This document shows, piece by piece, positions 20,125 through 29,450 of a stretch of 64,000 nucleotides of DNA. The notes beneath the pieces are model-generated. The model saw only the letters and a program-made list of their open reading frames with translations. It was not told the DNA's origin and searched no databases. Position numbers and translations under genes: made by a program. Source of the stretch: Ramlibacter agri (GTDB lineage: Bacteria; Pseudomonadota; Gammaproteobacteria; Burkholderiales; Burkholderiaceae_C). The stretch's first letter is position 1; every line of letters starts with the position of its first letter. The DNA lies in assembly GCF_012927085.1 (NCBI RefSeq), contig NZ_JABBFX010000004.1, positions 186,001 to 250,000 on the forward strand, read 5' to 3'.

Positions 20125-21326
20125 ACGCGCTCCACGATGGTGGCGATGCCCATGCCGCCGCCGACGCACAGCGTCGCCAGGCCGTAGCGCAGCTTCCTGC
20201 GGTGCAGCTCGTCGACGAGGGTGCCGAGGATCATGGCGCCGGTGGCGCCCAGCGGGTGGCCCATGGCGATGGCCCCACCGTTGACGTTGACCTTGTCGTG
20301 CGGCACGCCCATCTCCTTCATGAACTTCAGCGGCACCGCGGCGAAGGCCTCGTTCACTTCGAACAGGTCGATCTGGTCCACCGTGAGGCCCGCCTTCGCC
20401 AACGCCTTGCGCGCCGCCGGCATCGGGCCGGTGAGCATGATCGTCGGGTCGGCGCCGGATAGCGCCGCCGCGACAATGCGTGCGCGCGGCGTGAAGCCGT
20501 GGGCCTTGCCAGCCGCCTCGCTGCCAATCAAAACAGCCGCTGCGCCATCGACGATGCCGCTGGAGTTGCCCGCGTGGTGCACGTGGTGGATGCGCTCCAC
20601 CTGCGGATAGCGGCTGATCGCCACCTGGTCGAAACCCATGGCGCCCAGCTGCTCGAAGGAAGCCTTGAGCGCACCCAGGCCTTCCAGCGTCGTCTGCGGC
20701 TTGATGAACTCGTCGCGCTCCAGGATCACCTGGTCCAGCATGTCCTTCACCGGCACCACCGAGCCAGCGAAGAAGCCGCCTTCGCGCGCGCGCGCGGCGC
20801 GGCGCTGCGACTCCATCGCGAAGCCATCGACGTCCGTGCGAGAGAAACCTTCGAGCGTGGCGATGAGGTCCGCGCCTATGCCTTGCGGCACGAAGGCAGT
20901 CGCGGAATTCGTCTCGGGGTCCTGCGCCCAGGCGCCGCCGTCGGAGCCGATCGGCACGCGGCTCATGCTCTCCACGCCGCCGGCGACCACCAGGTCTTCC
21001 CAGCCGGAGCGCACCTTCTGCGCCGCCATGTTCACGGCCTCCAGCCCGGAGGCGCAGAAGCGATTGAGCTGCACGCCGGAGCAGCGCCAGTCCCAGCCCG
21101 CCTTCAGCGCGGCCACCTTGGCGATGACCGAGCCCTGTTCGCCGATGGGCGAGACCACGCCCATGACGACGTCGTCCACCTGGCCGGTGTCGAAGTCGTT
21201 GCGCCTTTGCAGTTCGGCCAGCACGCCGGCCAGCAGGTTCACCGGCTTCACTTCATGCAGGCTGCCGTCCTTCTTGCCCTTGCCGCGGGGCGTTCGGATG
21301 GCGTCGTAGACAAACGCTTCGGTCAT
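20121..21326 (-). CDS. Acetyl-CoA C-acyltransferase (thiolase, FadA/FadI type)
   Basis: A 401-residue thiolase cleaving 3-ketoacyl-CoA. The acyl-accepting Cys lies in [16 protein letters not shown] (about residue 90), the catalytic His in [14 protein letters not shown] region and the final Cys in [22 protein letters not shown] 21326 has a strong GGAGG 7 bases upstream and matches the family start; the longer frame upstream has no domain content. Overlap with the FadB-type gene marks a beta-oxidation operon. Confidence 0.94.
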   Translation of the reverse strand: MTEAFVYDAIRTPRGKGKKDGSLHEVKPVNLLAGVLAELQRRNDFDTGQVDDVVMGVVSPIGEQGSVIAKVAALKAGWDWRCSGVQLNRFCASGLEAVNMAAQKVRSGWEDLVVAGGVESMSRVPIGSDGGAWAQDPETNSATAFVPQGIGADLIATLEGFSRTDVDGFAMESQRRAARAREGGFFAGSVVPVKDMLDQVILERDEFIKPQTTLEGLGALKASFEQLGAMGFDQVAISRYPQVERIHHVHHAGNSSGIVDGAAAVLIGSEAAGKAHGFTPRARIVAAALSGADPTIMLTGPMPAARKALAKAGLTVDQIDLFEVNEAFAAVPLKFMKEMGVPHDKVNVNGGAIAMGHPLGATGAMILGTLVDELHRRKLRYGLATLCVGGGMGIATIVERV

Positions 21327-21493
21327 GGCTGTCCTCCAGGGAGCAGCCAGTATAGGGAGCCAGGCCATGGATGGGCAGTGCCTGTCGCCCACGTGACGCG
21401 CAGTGAAAAATGCCGCCCCACGCCGTGGCCCGCAGGGATAGATTGCGCGGCGGAGCCCACCAGTCCTAGGTGGGCCCGAACAAGGAGACAACC

Positions 21494-23923
21494 GTGGCCC
21501 GACTTCTCTTGCAGGGGGCGCTGCGGCGCCCGCGTGCCGCCGGGTGGGCCGGCGTGCTCTTGCTCTCATGCATCCTCGCCGCTTGCGGCGGCGATGACGA
21601 CACCCAGCCCTTGCAGCTTCGCACCTTGTCCAACCGCGCGGATCTCGTGAGCGACGGCGACGTGCTGATGGAGATCGTGCCGCCCTCGGGCAGCAGCGCG
21701 AACGCGCTGAAAGTCACCGTGGGTGACCGCGACGTCAGCAGCGCCTTCACGCGCACGTCCAGCGGCCGCATCCTCGGGTTGGTCACCGGACTGGCCGCAG
21801 GCAACAACACCGTGCGCGCCTCCGCCAGCGACGCCGCGACCGCGCACATCGTCGTCAACAACTCGCCGCGTTCCGGGCCGGTGCTTTCCGGCGCGCAGAC
21901 CCAGCCTTTCTACTGCGCGACGAGCACGCCGCAGGCCGCCAGCGGCAACGTGCCGCAGACGGCGCCCAGCGGGCTGGCGGGGACGGCGGACGCCAACTGC
22001 GGCATCGCGTCCGAGACGAAGCTCTACTACCGGACGACGGCTGCTGCGCCGGCCGGCGGCTGCTCGCTGCCCGACCCGTTCAGCAACACGACGCTGGCGC
22101 AACCGGCGGCGCCCGCCGTGCAATGCTGGAAGGAGTACACGCCCGGCTCGCAGCCGGCCGACATGGCGGCCGCGGTCACCACCGACGCCGGCGTCACCGT
22201 GCCCTTCATCGTGCGAGTGGAGCGAGGCACGATGAACCGCGGCATCTACGACATCGCGGTGCTGTTCGACCCCAGCAAGCCCTGGACGCCCACCGCGCCG
22301 CAGGCCGGCTGGAACGGCAAGGTCTGGTACACCTTCGGCGCCAGCACCGGGCAGCCCCGCCGCCAGGTGCGGCCGGACAACTCCAACCGCTGGCCGCTGC
22401 AGGAGGAACAACTGAAGCGCGGATTCCTCGTGGCCGCCAACAGCATGACGGACTCCTCGCGCAACTCCAATCGCATCTCGATGAGCGAGACGGTGATGAT
22501 GATGAAGGAGCACGTCATCGACACCTACGGCCTGGTGAAGTTCACCATCGGCACCGGTTGCTCGGGCGGCTCGATCAACTCCAACATGAACCTGTCGACG
22601 ATGCCGGGCCTGCTGGATGGCGTCATCACGAGCTGCACCTACCCGGATTCGGAGACCACGGCCATCGAGGTCGGCGACTGCTCGCAGCTGGTGGAGGCCT
22701 ACCAGAAGCCGCAGATGCTGGCCCTGTGGACCGGCCTGCCGCAGGCCACCATCAACGCCAAGAAGGCCGCCATCAACGGGCATCCCGACCAGACCGGTTG
22801 CCAGGCCTGGTTCAACTTTTTCGGCAGCAACGGCAAGGCCGGCCTCTACAACTACCGTCACGTCAATCCAGCCGATACCGCCACGGGCGTCATCACGCAG
22901 GACGCGACGCCCACCAACAACTGCGAACTGCCGAACAGCGCGGTGTACGACCCGGCGAATCCTGTCGCCACGGCCAGCCTGCCGCGCTGCAACGCCTGGT
23001 CCTGGGCCGAATCGCTGTGGGGCAAGGTGCCGGGCAGCCCCGCGGCGCGCGAGACGCGCGACAACACCGGCGTGCAGTACGGGCTGGCCGCGCTGTTGAA
23101 CGGCATGATCACGCCGGAGGAGTTCGTCACGCTGAATGAAGTGGTGGGCGGGTTCGACCACGACTCCACGCCGACGGCGGCGCGTGCCGCGGCGGACAGC
23201 GATGCACTGGCCACCGCTTACCGGGCCGGCATCGTGGGCTCGGGCAAGCAGCTGGCCAAGGGCGCGATCATCGACCTGCGGGGCTGGGACGATTCGACCG
23301 TCAACCGGCCGCCGTCCCTGCCGGCCGCCGCTGCGCTCGGCATCCACCACCAGTGGTTCAGCTGGGCGATCCGCGAGCGCATCACGCGCGACGCCGGCGA
23401 CGCCGGCAACCAGGTGCTGTGGCGCTTCGCCGCTACCGGCCTGTCCGCTCCTGGCACTTTGAGCCTCGAGGCGCTGCAGACGATGGACCAGTGGCTGACG
23501 AGCCTGGTGACGGCCGGCGGCAGCGGCACCGTCGAAAGCCGCGTGCGCGCCGCGAAGCCGGCCAATGCGCGCGACTTCTGCATCCTCACGACCGACGCGA
23601 CGCAATCGACGAAGGTCTATGACCAGAGTGCCTGCGACGCCGATCCCTTCCTGAAGCCGGCGGCCTCGCCGCGCCAGGTGGCGGGCGGCCCGCGCGCGGA
23701 GGACATCCTCAAGTGCCAGCTGAAGCCGCTGATCCAGGGCGACTACCCGGCCGGCGTCTTCACGGGCTCGCAGTTCGCGCGCCTGCAGGCGGTGTTCACC
23801 GGCGGCGTGTGCGACTGGACCAAGGCGGGCGTCGGCCAGCAGGCGGTGGCCAGCCCCTTGACCTTCAAGAGCGGGCCGGGCGGCACGGCCCTGGGCAACC
23901 CGCCGGTCTCCGCGCAGGATTGA
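21494..23923 (+). CDS. DUF6351 family exported lipoprotein, putative alpha/beta hydrolase
   Basis: An 809-residue secreted or outer-envelope protein with a signal peptide and lipobox (CILAAC), followed by GGDDD. It most resembles the DUF6351 family; my recognition is moderate. [14 protein letters not shown] segment near residue 360 resembles a serine-hydrolase nucleophile elbow, and many scattered cysteines suggest disulfides. The C-terminal portion contains [20 protein letters not shown]. The GTG start is supported by AAGGAGAC 8 bases upstream. A polyester- or phenolic-ester-cleaving role is possible but unproven. Confidence 0.7.
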   Translation: MARLLLQGALRRPRAAGWAGVLLLSCILAACGGDDDTQPLQLRTLSNRADLVSDGDVLMEIVPPSGSSANALKVTVGDRDVSSAFTRTSSGRILGLVTGLAAGNNTVRASASDAATAHIVVNNSPRSGPVLSGAQTQPFYCATSTPQAASGNVPQTAPSGLAGTADANCGIASETKLYYRTTAAAPAGGCSLPDPFSNTTLAQPAAPAVQCWKEYTPGSQPADMAAAVTTDAGVTVPFIVRVERGTMNRGIYDIAVLFDPSKPWTPTAPQAGWNGKVWYTFGASTGQPRRQVRPDNSNRWPLQEEQLKRGFLVAANSMTDSSRNSNRISMSETVMMMKEHVIDTYGLVKFTIGTGCSGGSINSNMNLSTMPGLLDGVITSCTYPDSETTAIEVGDCSQLVEAYQKPQMLALWTGLPQATINAKKAAINGHPDQTGCQAWFNFFGSNGKAGLYNYRHVNPADTATGVITQDATPTNNCELPNSAVYDPANPVATASLPRCNAWSWAESLWGKVPGSPAARETRDNTGVQYGLAALLNGMITPEEFVTLNEVVGGFDHDSTPTAARAAADSDALATAYRAGIVGSGKQLAKGAIIDLRGWDDSTVNRPPSLPAAAALGIHHQWFSWAIRERITRDAGDAGNQVLWRFAATGLSAPGTLSLEALQTMDQWLTSLVTAGGSGTVESRVRAAKPANARDFCILTTDATQSTKVYDQSACDADPFLKPAASPRQVAGGPRAEDILKCQLKPLIQGDYPAGVFTGSQFARLQAVFTGGVCDWTKAGVGQQAVASPLTFKSGPGGTALGNPPVSAQD

Positions 23924-23940
23924 GGGAGCGGGAGGAACGG

Positions 23941-23958
23941 GCGCGGTGACGCGCTTTT
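23941..23958 (+). terminator. Weak terminator after the DUF6351 gene
   Basis: GCGCG (23941–23945) and CGCGC (23950–23954) form a 5-bp stem with a GTGA loop, followed by TTTT. It lies 17 bases after the stop and just before the next promoter. Confidence 0.4.
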
Positions 23959-23968
23959 CCTGTCGCGC

Positions 23969-23996
23969 TTGACAGCGCGACGGCCTCGCCTAAACT
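23969..23996 (+). promoter_or_regulatory. Sigma-70 promoter of the GFA–VOC–ArsR–SRPBCC operon
   Basis: A perfect TTGACA -35 box (23969–23974), a 16-base spacer and TAAACT (23991–23996) form one of the clearest promoters in the window. The first gene starts 33 bases downstream. Confidence 0.7.
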
Positions 23997-24011
23997 AAAC
24001 CATCAGGTTAA
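23996..24011. promoter_or_regulatory. Candidate ArsR-family operator
   Basis: AACC-ATCA-GGTT (23998–24009) is a short inverted repeat in the AT-rich patch TAAACCATCAGGTTAA, immediately downstream of the -10 box. An ArsR-type repressor bound here would block transcription start. The operon encodes an ArsR protein, so autoregulation is likely. Confidence 0.6.
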
Positions 24012-24028
24012 CTAAGGCGAGGTCCCCC

Positions 24029-24376
24029 ATGGTCTACCAGGGCAGCTGCCATTGCGGCCGCATCCGGTTCGAGGTCGAAGGCGAGGTCGATGGCGGCATG
24101 GCGTGCAACTGCTCGATGTGCGCCCGGCGCGCCTCGCTGCTGTGGTTCGTGCCGCGCGACAAGCTGCGGCTGCTCACGGACGAAGCGGACGCGGGGACCT
24201 ACCTGTTCAACAAGCACGTCATCCGGCACCGCTTCTGCCCGCACTGCGGCATCCACGCCTTCGGCGAGGCCAAGGCCCCGAACGGCCAGCCGATGGCGGC
24301 GGTGAACCTGCGCGTGCTGGAGGACTTCGACATCGCCAAGGTGGCCGTCAAGCATTACGACGGCCGTTCGCACTGA
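24029..24376 (+). CDS. GFA (CENP-V/GFA) domain protein
   Basis: A 115-residue zinc-binding protein of the glutathione-dependent formaldehyde-activating fold. The zinc ligands are visible as GSCHCGRIRF, ACNCSMCARR and HRFCPHCGIHAFGEA. The family includes GFA and many proteins without a proven substrate. It is first in a four-gene unit with a VOC protein, ArsR regulator and SRPBCC protein, suggesting a small-molecule detoxification or stress role. Confidence 0.88.
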   Translation: MVYQGSCHCGRIRFEVEGEVDGGMACNCSMCARRASLLWFVPRDKLRLLTDEADAGTYLFNKHVIRHRFCPHCGIHAFGEAKAPNGQPMAAVNLRVLEDFDIAKVAVKHYDGRSH

Positions 24377-24393
24377 CCTGCAAGGAGCAAGCC

Positions 24394-24795
24394 ATGGATC
24401 CCGTCGTCCACTTCGAGATGCCCTACAAGGACCGCGACCGCGCCGGCCGTTTCTACGAGACGGCCTTCGGCTGGAAGACCCAGAAGTTCGGCCCCGAGAT
24501 GGGCAACTACATGCTGGCCACCACGGCCTCGCAGGACTCCCCGCAGGAGGGCGCCTTCCGCGGCGCCATCAACGGCGGCCTGTTCCCCTACGACGAGAAG
24601 ATGCCGGGCCAGCATCCGTCCGTGGTCATCGCCGTCGGCGACATCCGCGCCTCGATGAAGAAGGTGAACCAGGCGGGCGGCGAAGTGCTGGGCGAGCCGA
24701 TGGAGATCCCCGGCGTCGGCCAGTACGTCGCCTTCCACGACACCGAGCGCAACCGCCTCAGCATGCTGCAGCCGTTGATGCCGGGGTCGGCCTGA
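24394..24795 (+). CDS. VOC (glyoxalase/bleomycin resistance) family protein
   Basis: A 133-residue VOC protein with two beta-alpha-beta-beta-beta modules: HFEMPYKDRDRAGRFYETAF and HPSVVIAVGDIRASMKKVNQ, ending in FHDTERNRLSMLQPL. VOC proteins bind metals and include glyoxalases and dioxygenases; the substrate here is unknown. The AAGGAG site precedes the ATG. It lies 17 bases after the GFA gene and before the ArsR gene, in one operon. Confidence 0.88.
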   Translation: MDPVVHFEMPYKDRDRAGRFYETAFGWKTQKFGPEMGNYMLATTASQDSPQEGAFRGAINGGLFPYDEKMPGQHPSVVIAVGDIRASMKKVNQAGGEVLGEPMEIPGVGQYVAFHDTERNRLSMLQPLMPGSA

Positions 24796-24808
24796 AGGCG
24801 CTTCCCGC

Positions 24809-25246
24809 GTGGCTGACGGCGCGCTGCTGGACCAGGTGTTCTGGGCGCTCTCCGACGCCACCCGGCGCGGCGTCATCGAGCACCTGACGCAGGGGCCGGC
24901 TTCGGTGAGCGACCTCGCGCAGCCGCATGCCATGTCGCTGCCGGGGTTCATGAAGCACCTGCGGGTGCTGGAAGAGGCGGGGCTCGTCGTGCGCGCCAAG
25001 GAAGGCCGCACGGTGCGCTGCGAACTGGCGCCGCGCGCGCTGGAGGACGCCGCCATGTGGCTCGCGCATTACGAGAAGTTCTGGAGCGCGCAGCTCGATG
25101 CGCTCGGCCGCTATCTGTACCACCAGGAGGAGGTGCGTCCATGGACAGCCCGCCCGGCGCGCAAAGGCAGGAACTCCGCATCCGCCGCCGCTACCCGGCC
25201 GCCCCCGAAGAAGTCTGGCGGGCCTGGACCGACCCGCAAGCGCTGA
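24809..25246 (+). CDS. ArsR family transcriptional regulator with long C-terminal extension
   Basis: A 145-residue protein whose first ~110 residues are a winged-helix ArsR regulator: LSDATRRGVIEHLTQGPASV, helix-turn-helix around MSLPGFMKHLRVLEEAGLV and the wing KEGRTVRCELAPRAL. No metal-binding Cys motif is seen, in line with the SRPBCC-associated ArsR subgroup. The last ~35 residues (Arg/Lys/Pro-rich) are encoded in the frame overlapping the start of the SRPBCC gene by 106 bases, which is unusually long and may be incidental. The likely target is the AACC–GGTT site upstream of the operon. Confidence 0.87.
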   Translation: MADGALLDQVFWALSDATRRGVIEHLTQGPASVSDLAQPHAMSLPGFMKHLRVLEEAGLVVRAKEGRTVRCELAPRALEDAAMWLAHYEKFWSAQLDALGRYLYHQEEVRPWTARPARKGRNSASAAATRPPPKKSGGPGPTRKR

Positions 25247-25593
25247 GCGCCTGGTTCGGTCCCGGCGAACCGGACTCGGTGCTGCTCGCGGAGGTCGACC
25301 TGCGCCCGGGCGGCCGCTGGCGGATCCGCTTCGCCACGCCGGACGGCGAACAGCACGAGGTGGGCGGGACCTACGAATTCGTAAAGCCGCCGTATCGCCT
25401 GGTCACCAGCTGGGCCTGGCATAGCACGCCGGAGCGCGTGTCGCGCCTGGCCGTGGCCTTGCGGCCGGTGGAGGGCGGCACCGAGCTCGAGCTCGTGCAC
25501 GACCGCTTCGCCGACGCGGCCGCCCGCGCCAACCATGAACGCGGCTGGGCCGCCACCATCGCCAAGCTGCATGCCTTCCTGACAGCCAACTGA
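25141..25593 (+). CDS. SRPBCC (AHSA1-like) domain protein
   Basis: A 150-residue START/Bet v1-like protein of the AHSA1 type. Typical blocks are PAAPEEVWRAWTDPQALSAW, LRPGGRWRIRFATPDG, VGGTYEFVKPPYRLVTSW and a C-terminal HERGWAATIAKLHAFL. These domains bind hydrophobic ligands; the role is unknown. ATG 25141 follows a GGAGG. It overlaps the ArsR frame by 106 bases, and ArsR–SRPBCC pairs are common and co-transcribed. Confidence 0.88.
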   Translation: MDSPPGAQRQELRIRRRYPAAPEEVWRAWTDPQALSAWFGPGEPDSVLLAEVDLRPGGRWRIRFATPDGEQHEVGGTYEFVKPPYRLVTSWAWHSTPERVSRLAVALRPVEGGTELELVHDRFADAAARANHERGWAATIAKLHAFLTAN

Positions 25594-25686
25594 GGGGCAG
25601 GGTGCGGCCGTAGCCCTAAAGGGCAATTCCGGCCTGCGCGGCCGTGGGGCACGCTTCGCGCAGTAGTCCCTCTTCCGGCCGCGCCC

Positions 25687-26259
25687 ATGAACCTGCGTTT
25701 TGCCTCCTTGCTGGTGGCGCTGCTCGCGCCAATCTCGGCACGCGCCTCCTTCCTGTCCGGGGACGCGCTGGATACGGCCGCCAACTGGCTGTCCTGGTTC
25801 ATCCTGTTCCTGGTGCCCGTGGTTGCCATCGTCGGCTTCCTGTTCGTGCACGTGCTGCCGGAAAAGATTGCCGAGAAGAAGCACCACCCGCACAAGGATT
25901 CGATCAAGGTGCTGTGCATCCTGTCGCTGTTCTTCGGCGGCATGCTGTGGCCGATCGCCTGGCTGTGGGCGTATACCAAGCCCATCGGCTACCGGATGAT
26001 CTACGGCACCGAGAAGCACGAGGACTTCTACCTGGAAAAGGCACGGGAGCTGCACGAGGGCAAGCTCTCGCCGGAAGACGCAGCGGCCCTGCGCGCCGAC
26101 CTGGCCGCAATGGCCAACAAGGCCCCCCTGCGAGCCGACCTGCAACTGCTGGCGGACCGGCTCGATACCCTGCCGGCCCTGGCCAGGCCGCCGGCGGCGG
26201 TGCCGCCCATCGTCACCCGGCCGCGCTCGGCCGAGGTTCCTGCGGGAACGGAGAGCTGA
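25687..26259 (+). CDS. DUF3302 inner-membrane protein (YiaW-like)
   Basis: A 190-residue protein with a signal-like N-terminus, then two membrane segments (LSWFILFLVPVVAIVGFLFV and VLCILSLFFGGMLWPIAWLW) and a soluble helical tail. It matches DUF3302 (E. coli YiaW), which accompanies an HlyD-type adaptor (YiaV). The adaptor gene starts 1 base after its stop, so co-translation is likely. Its role is unknown; it may anchor or assist the adaptor. Confidence 0.82.
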   Translation: MNLRFASLLVALLAPISARASFLSGDALDTAANWLSWFILFLVPVVAIVGFLFVHVLPEKIAEKKHHPHKDSIKVLCILSLFFGGMLWPIAWLWAYTKPIGYRMIYGTEKHEDFYLEKARELHEGKLSPEDAAALRADLAAMANKAPLRADLQLLADRLDTLPALARPPAAVPPIVTRPRSAEVPAGTES

Positions 26260-26260
26260 G

Positions 26261-27475
26261 ATGGAAGTCCTGCTGCTCGCGATCTATTCCTTCTTCGTCT
26301 GGCTCATCTTCATCAAGTTGAAGTGGCTGCCGTGGAACACGGTGTCCCAGGTCATCGTCGTCATCATTCCCGTCGTCGGCCTGACGGCGCTGATCCTGGC
26401 GCTCAACGTGGTCGCGCCCTCGTCGCACGACGTGCGCGTCATCAAGTACGTCGTCAACATGTCGTCGCAGCAGCGCGGACGCATCCTCGAGATCGTGGAC
26501 GGCAACAAGCCGGTGAAGAAGGGCGACGTCCTTTACAAGGTCGATCCGACGCCGTACCAGCTGCAGGTGAACGCGCTGGAAGCGCAGCTCGCCAACTCGG
26601 TGGGCAGCAGCAAGGAGCTGGAAGAGCAGCTGGCCGGCTCCGAGCAGCAGGTGTCCCAGTCCCGCTCGGCGATCGACCAGGCCAAGTCGCGCGTGGTGAC
26701 GTCCAACGCGGACCTGGAACTGGCCACCAAACGGGCCGTGCAGAACCGCGAACTCGTGGCCACCGGGGCCGGCAACCGCTTCGACCTGGAGCAGGCCGAG
26801 ACCAACCTGCGCAACGCCCAGAGCGCCGTCGATGGCGCGCGCAGCGCCGAGGCCCAGGCCCAGAGCGCCTACGGCCAGGCGCTGGCCGGCGAACGCCAGA
26901 TCCGCCAGAAGATGGGCGCCAAGTCCAATGGCGAATGGGCGCAGATCGCGCAGATCCGCGCCCAGCTGGAGCAGGCGAAGTGGGACCTCGCGCAGACCAC
27001 CGTGTATGCGCCCGCCAATGGCACGCCGGTCAACGTGCAACTGCGGCCCGGCGCCCTTGTCGCCACCTTCGCCAACACGCCCGCGCTCACCTTCGTGGAG
27101 GACGAGTTCAGCGTGATCGCGCTGTACGACCAGAACGAGCTGACGAAGGTCAAACCCGGTGACGAGGCCGAGATCGTGCTCGAGACCTTGCCCGGCGAAA
27201 TCATCAAGGCCACGGTGGACTCCATCATCTGGGCCCAGGGCCAGGGGCAGGTGACTACGGGCTTCAGCCTGCCCGAGACTGTCCGCAGCGCGCCGCCAGG
27301 CCGCTTTCCGGTGAAGCTCAAGGTAGACCCGAAATTCCGCGACGTGTTCTTCGCTGCCGGCGCGCGCGGCAGCGCGGCGATCTACACCGAGCACCTGGAG
27401 GCGATCCAGATCCTGCGCAAGATCCTGCTGCGGGTCAGCACCAAGATCAACTACCTGATCCTGAAGCTGCACTGA
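26261..27475 (+). CDS. HlyD family periplasmic adaptor (YiaV-like)
   Basis: A 404-residue membrane-fusion protein. Two N-terminal membrane segments (about 1–20 and 28–50) are followed by a lipoyl-like first half (RGRILEIVDGNKPVKKGDVL), a coiled-coil hairpin (residues ~100–230) and the second lipoyl/beta-barrel part (TTVYAPANGTPVNVQLRPGA). Such adaptors link an inner-membrane transporter to a TolC-type channel. The DUF3302 protein is upstream and the outer membrane factor overlaps its stop by 1 base, but no pump gene is adjacent. Confidence 0.9.
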   Translation: MEVLLLAIYSFFVWLIFIKLKWLPWNTVSQVIVVIIPVVGLTALILALNVVAPSSHDVRVIKYVVNMSSQQRGRILEIVDGNKPVKKGDVLYKVDPTPYQLQVNALEAQLANSVGSSKELEEQLAGSEQQVSQSRSAIDQAKSRVVTSNADLELATKRAVQNRELVATGAGNRFDLEQAETNLRNAQSAVDGARSAEAQAQSAYGQALAGERQIRQKMGAKSNGEWAQIAQIRAQLEQAKWDLAQTTVYAPANGTPVNVQLRPGALVATFANTPALTFVEDEFSVIALYDQNELTKVKPGDEAEIVLETLPGEIIKATVDSIIWAQGQGQVTTGFSLPETVRSAPPGRFPVKLKVDPKFRDVFFAAGARGSAAIYTEHLEAIQILRKILLRVSTKINYLILKLH

Positions 27476-28863
27476 TGGACCGCACGGGCCTGACTTCGCT
27501 GAGCCTGGCGGCGCTGCTCGCGGCGCTGGCGGGCTGCGCCCTGAAGCCGCCGCCGGCGCCGCAGGACGTGCGCGCCCAGGCACTGCCCAACACGCAGATC
27601 CCGGCGCTGTGGAGCGGCGGCCCCGCCGCTGCCGGCGAAGTGCAGGGCGGCTGGCTGGCCAGCTTCCACCAGCCGGAGCTGGAAAAGCTGGTGGTCGAGG
27701 CCATGGCCTACAACACCGACCTGCAGGTCGCCGCGGCGCGCATGGAAGCCGCGGAGGCCTCGGCGCGGGCGGCGGGCGCCAAGCTCTATCCGCAGCTGAA
27801 CCTGGCCGGCCACGGCGGCGGCAAGTCCGGCGGCGACGGCAGCGGCACCCAGATGATCGGCCTGTTCGCCAACTGGGAGCTGGACCTGTGGGGTCGCGTG
27901 CGTTCCGCGCGCGCCGCCGCCGGCGCCCAGTACGAGGCGACCTCGCTGGATTACCAGTACGCGCGCGAATCGATCGCGGCGATGCTGGCCAAGAGCTGGT
28001 TCCTGGCGCAGCAGGCCGCGGTGCAGTACGCGATCGCGGGCGACATGATCGCTTCGTCGAATTCGCTGGTCGAACTCTCGCGCGACCGCCTGCGCATCGG
28101 CAAGGGCGACGATTACGACGTGACCACGGCCGAAGCCAGCGCGCTCGCCTACCGCGACATCCAGCTGCAGGCCGAAAGCGCCGGCCAGAACGCGCGGCGC
28201 GCGATCGAGCTGCTGGCCGGCCGCTATCCGTCGGCGACGGTCAACCCCGGCACGGCCCTGCCGCCCTTGCCCGGGCCGGTGCCCGCGGGCCTGCCCTCGC
28301 AGTTGCTGGAGCGCCGCTACGACGTGCGCGCGGCGGAGCGCCGCGTGGCCGCCGCCTTCTACCGCACCGAGGAGGCGCAGGCGGCGCGCCTGCCCGCCAT
28401 CTCGCTCACGGCCAGCATCAACACGATCAGCAGCGACGTGTTCGTGCTGCAGGACCGCAACAACCCGATCTGGGGCCTGGGCGCCAACCTCCTCGTGCCC
28501 ATCTTCAACGCCGGCGCGCTGCAGGCGCAGGTGGACGTGCGCACGGCCGACCAGAAGGCCGCCATCGCGGAATACGGGCGCATCGGCGCCCGCGCTTTCG
28601 GCGAAGTGGAGGGCGCCCTCGCGCAGTCCTTCAACCTGGACAGCCGGGCCGAGGTCCTGCTGCGCACGGTGCGCGCCAACGAAAGCGCGCTGGGTTACGT
28701 GCGCGTGCGCTACAACGTGGGCAACGCCGACCAGCGTGCCGTGCAACAGCAGCTGCTGGCGCTGCATGCGGCGCGCACCACCCTGGCCCAGGTGCAGGCA
28801 GAGCGGCTGGTGCAGCGCGTCAACCTGTACCTGGCGCTGGGTGGCGGCTTCGAGCAGCGCTGA
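27475..28863 (+). CDS. Outer membrane efflux factor, NodT/OprM type
   Basis: A 462-residue outer membrane factor of the RND/NodT family with lipobox LAGC (Cys at about residue 22). The two structural repeats contain NWELDLWGRVRSARAAAGAQ and GLGANLLVPIFNAGALQAQ, both diagnostic. It would form the TolC-like trimeric channel for the preceding HlyD adaptor. TGATG coupling with the adaptor supports one operon. The exported substrate is unknown. Confidence 0.92.
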   Translation: MDRTGLTSLSLAALLAALAGCALKPPPAPQDVRAQALPNTQIPALWSGGPAAAGEVQGGWLASFHQPELEKLVVEAMAYNTDLQVAAARMEAAEASARAAGAKLYPQLNLAGHGGGKSGGDGSGTQMIGLFANWELDLWGRVRSARAAAGAQYEATSLDYQYARESIAAMLAKSWFLAQQAAVQYAIAGDMIASSNSLVELSRDRLRIGKGDDYDVTTAEASALAYRDIQLQAESAGQNARRAIELLAGRYPSATVNPGTALPPLPGPVPAGLPSQLLERRYDVRAAERRVAAAFYRTEEAQAARLPAISLTASINTISSDVFVLQDRNNPIWGLGANLLVPIFNAGALQAQVDVRTADQKAAIAEYGRIGARAFGEVEGALAQSFNLDSRAEVLLRTVRANESALGYVRVRYNVGNADQRAVQQQLLALHAARTTLAQVQAERLVQRVNLYLALGGGFEQR

Positions 28864-28893
28864 GGCGCGCAGCGCCCCAGCGTCGCCTCAGCT

Positions 28894-29343
28894 TCAGCGG
28901 CGATACGCGTTGTCGGGGTAGGCGTCGTAGCGGTTCGGCACGCCGTCGCCGTCGCGATCCCGGCCGCCGTAGTAGGCATAGCCCTCACCGCGGACCCAGT
29001 GGCCGCCCATCAGGCGCCAGGAGCCGTCCTGGCGCTGCACCCAGCGCGCTTCCTGCCAGGCGTAGCCCGGGCGGGTTTCCACCCAGTGGCCGCCGCTCCA
29101 GGCGTAGCGGTCGCCGTGCCACTCGTAGTAGCCCGGCGTCCACACGTAGCCTGGGCGTGCGGGCGGCGCGGCCTCGTAGATCGGCGCCGGCGGCGCGCCC
29201 TGCACGATCACTTCCGGGCTCGGGGCGTACCCGGAGCCATAGCCGTAGCCGGTGCCGGCGACGACCGCGGGCGTGGCCTGGGCGGACGCGACCCCCAGCA
29301 GGGCGCCGGCGGCCAGGGACAGGGCGAGGATCTTGCTCTTCAT
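28894..29343 (-). CDS. Exported YXWGXW-repeat protein with Asp-rich C-terminus
   Basis: A 149-residue exported protein. A signal peptide (about 1–23) is followed by Gly/Tyr-rich sequence and repeats of the BcpO-type W/Y-x-W/P-G-x-W/Y pattern (RPGYVWTPGYYEW, SGGHWVETRPGYAWQ, MGGHWVRGEGYAYY). The C-terminus has DRDGDGVPNRYDAYPDN, resembling a thrombospondin type 3 calcium-binding repeat. Envelope location and a structural role are inferred. ATG 29343 has AAGGAG nearby; the longer frame upstream is antisense to a DnaJ-like gene. Confidence 0.8.
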   Translation of the reverse strand: MKSKILALSLAAGALLGVASAQATPAVVAGTGYGYGSGYAPSPEVIVQGAPPAPIYEAAPPARPGYVWTPGYYEWHGDRYAWSGGHWVETRPGYAWQEARWVQRQDGSWRLMGGHWVRGEGYAYYGGRDRDGDGVPNRYDAYPDNAYRR

Positions 29344-29450
29344 GTCGAACTCCTTGAGATCTATGTTCCCAAGGTGCCGTCGGGCTGCGAGCGCTGCCAT
29401 AGGCGCGCGCCGGCTCTGTCCGTCAGCCGGTTCTGGCGAGCACGGAAGGC

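Noticed and set aside
21566..23605. Long minus-strand frame inside the DUF6351 gene
   Set aside because: No motifs and biased composition; the plus-strand frame has a signal peptide, lipobox and ribosome site.
25594..25686. GCCCTAAAGGGC palindrome as terminator or operator before DUF3302
   Set aside because: It is not followed by a T-run and there is no neighbouring regulator or second copy.
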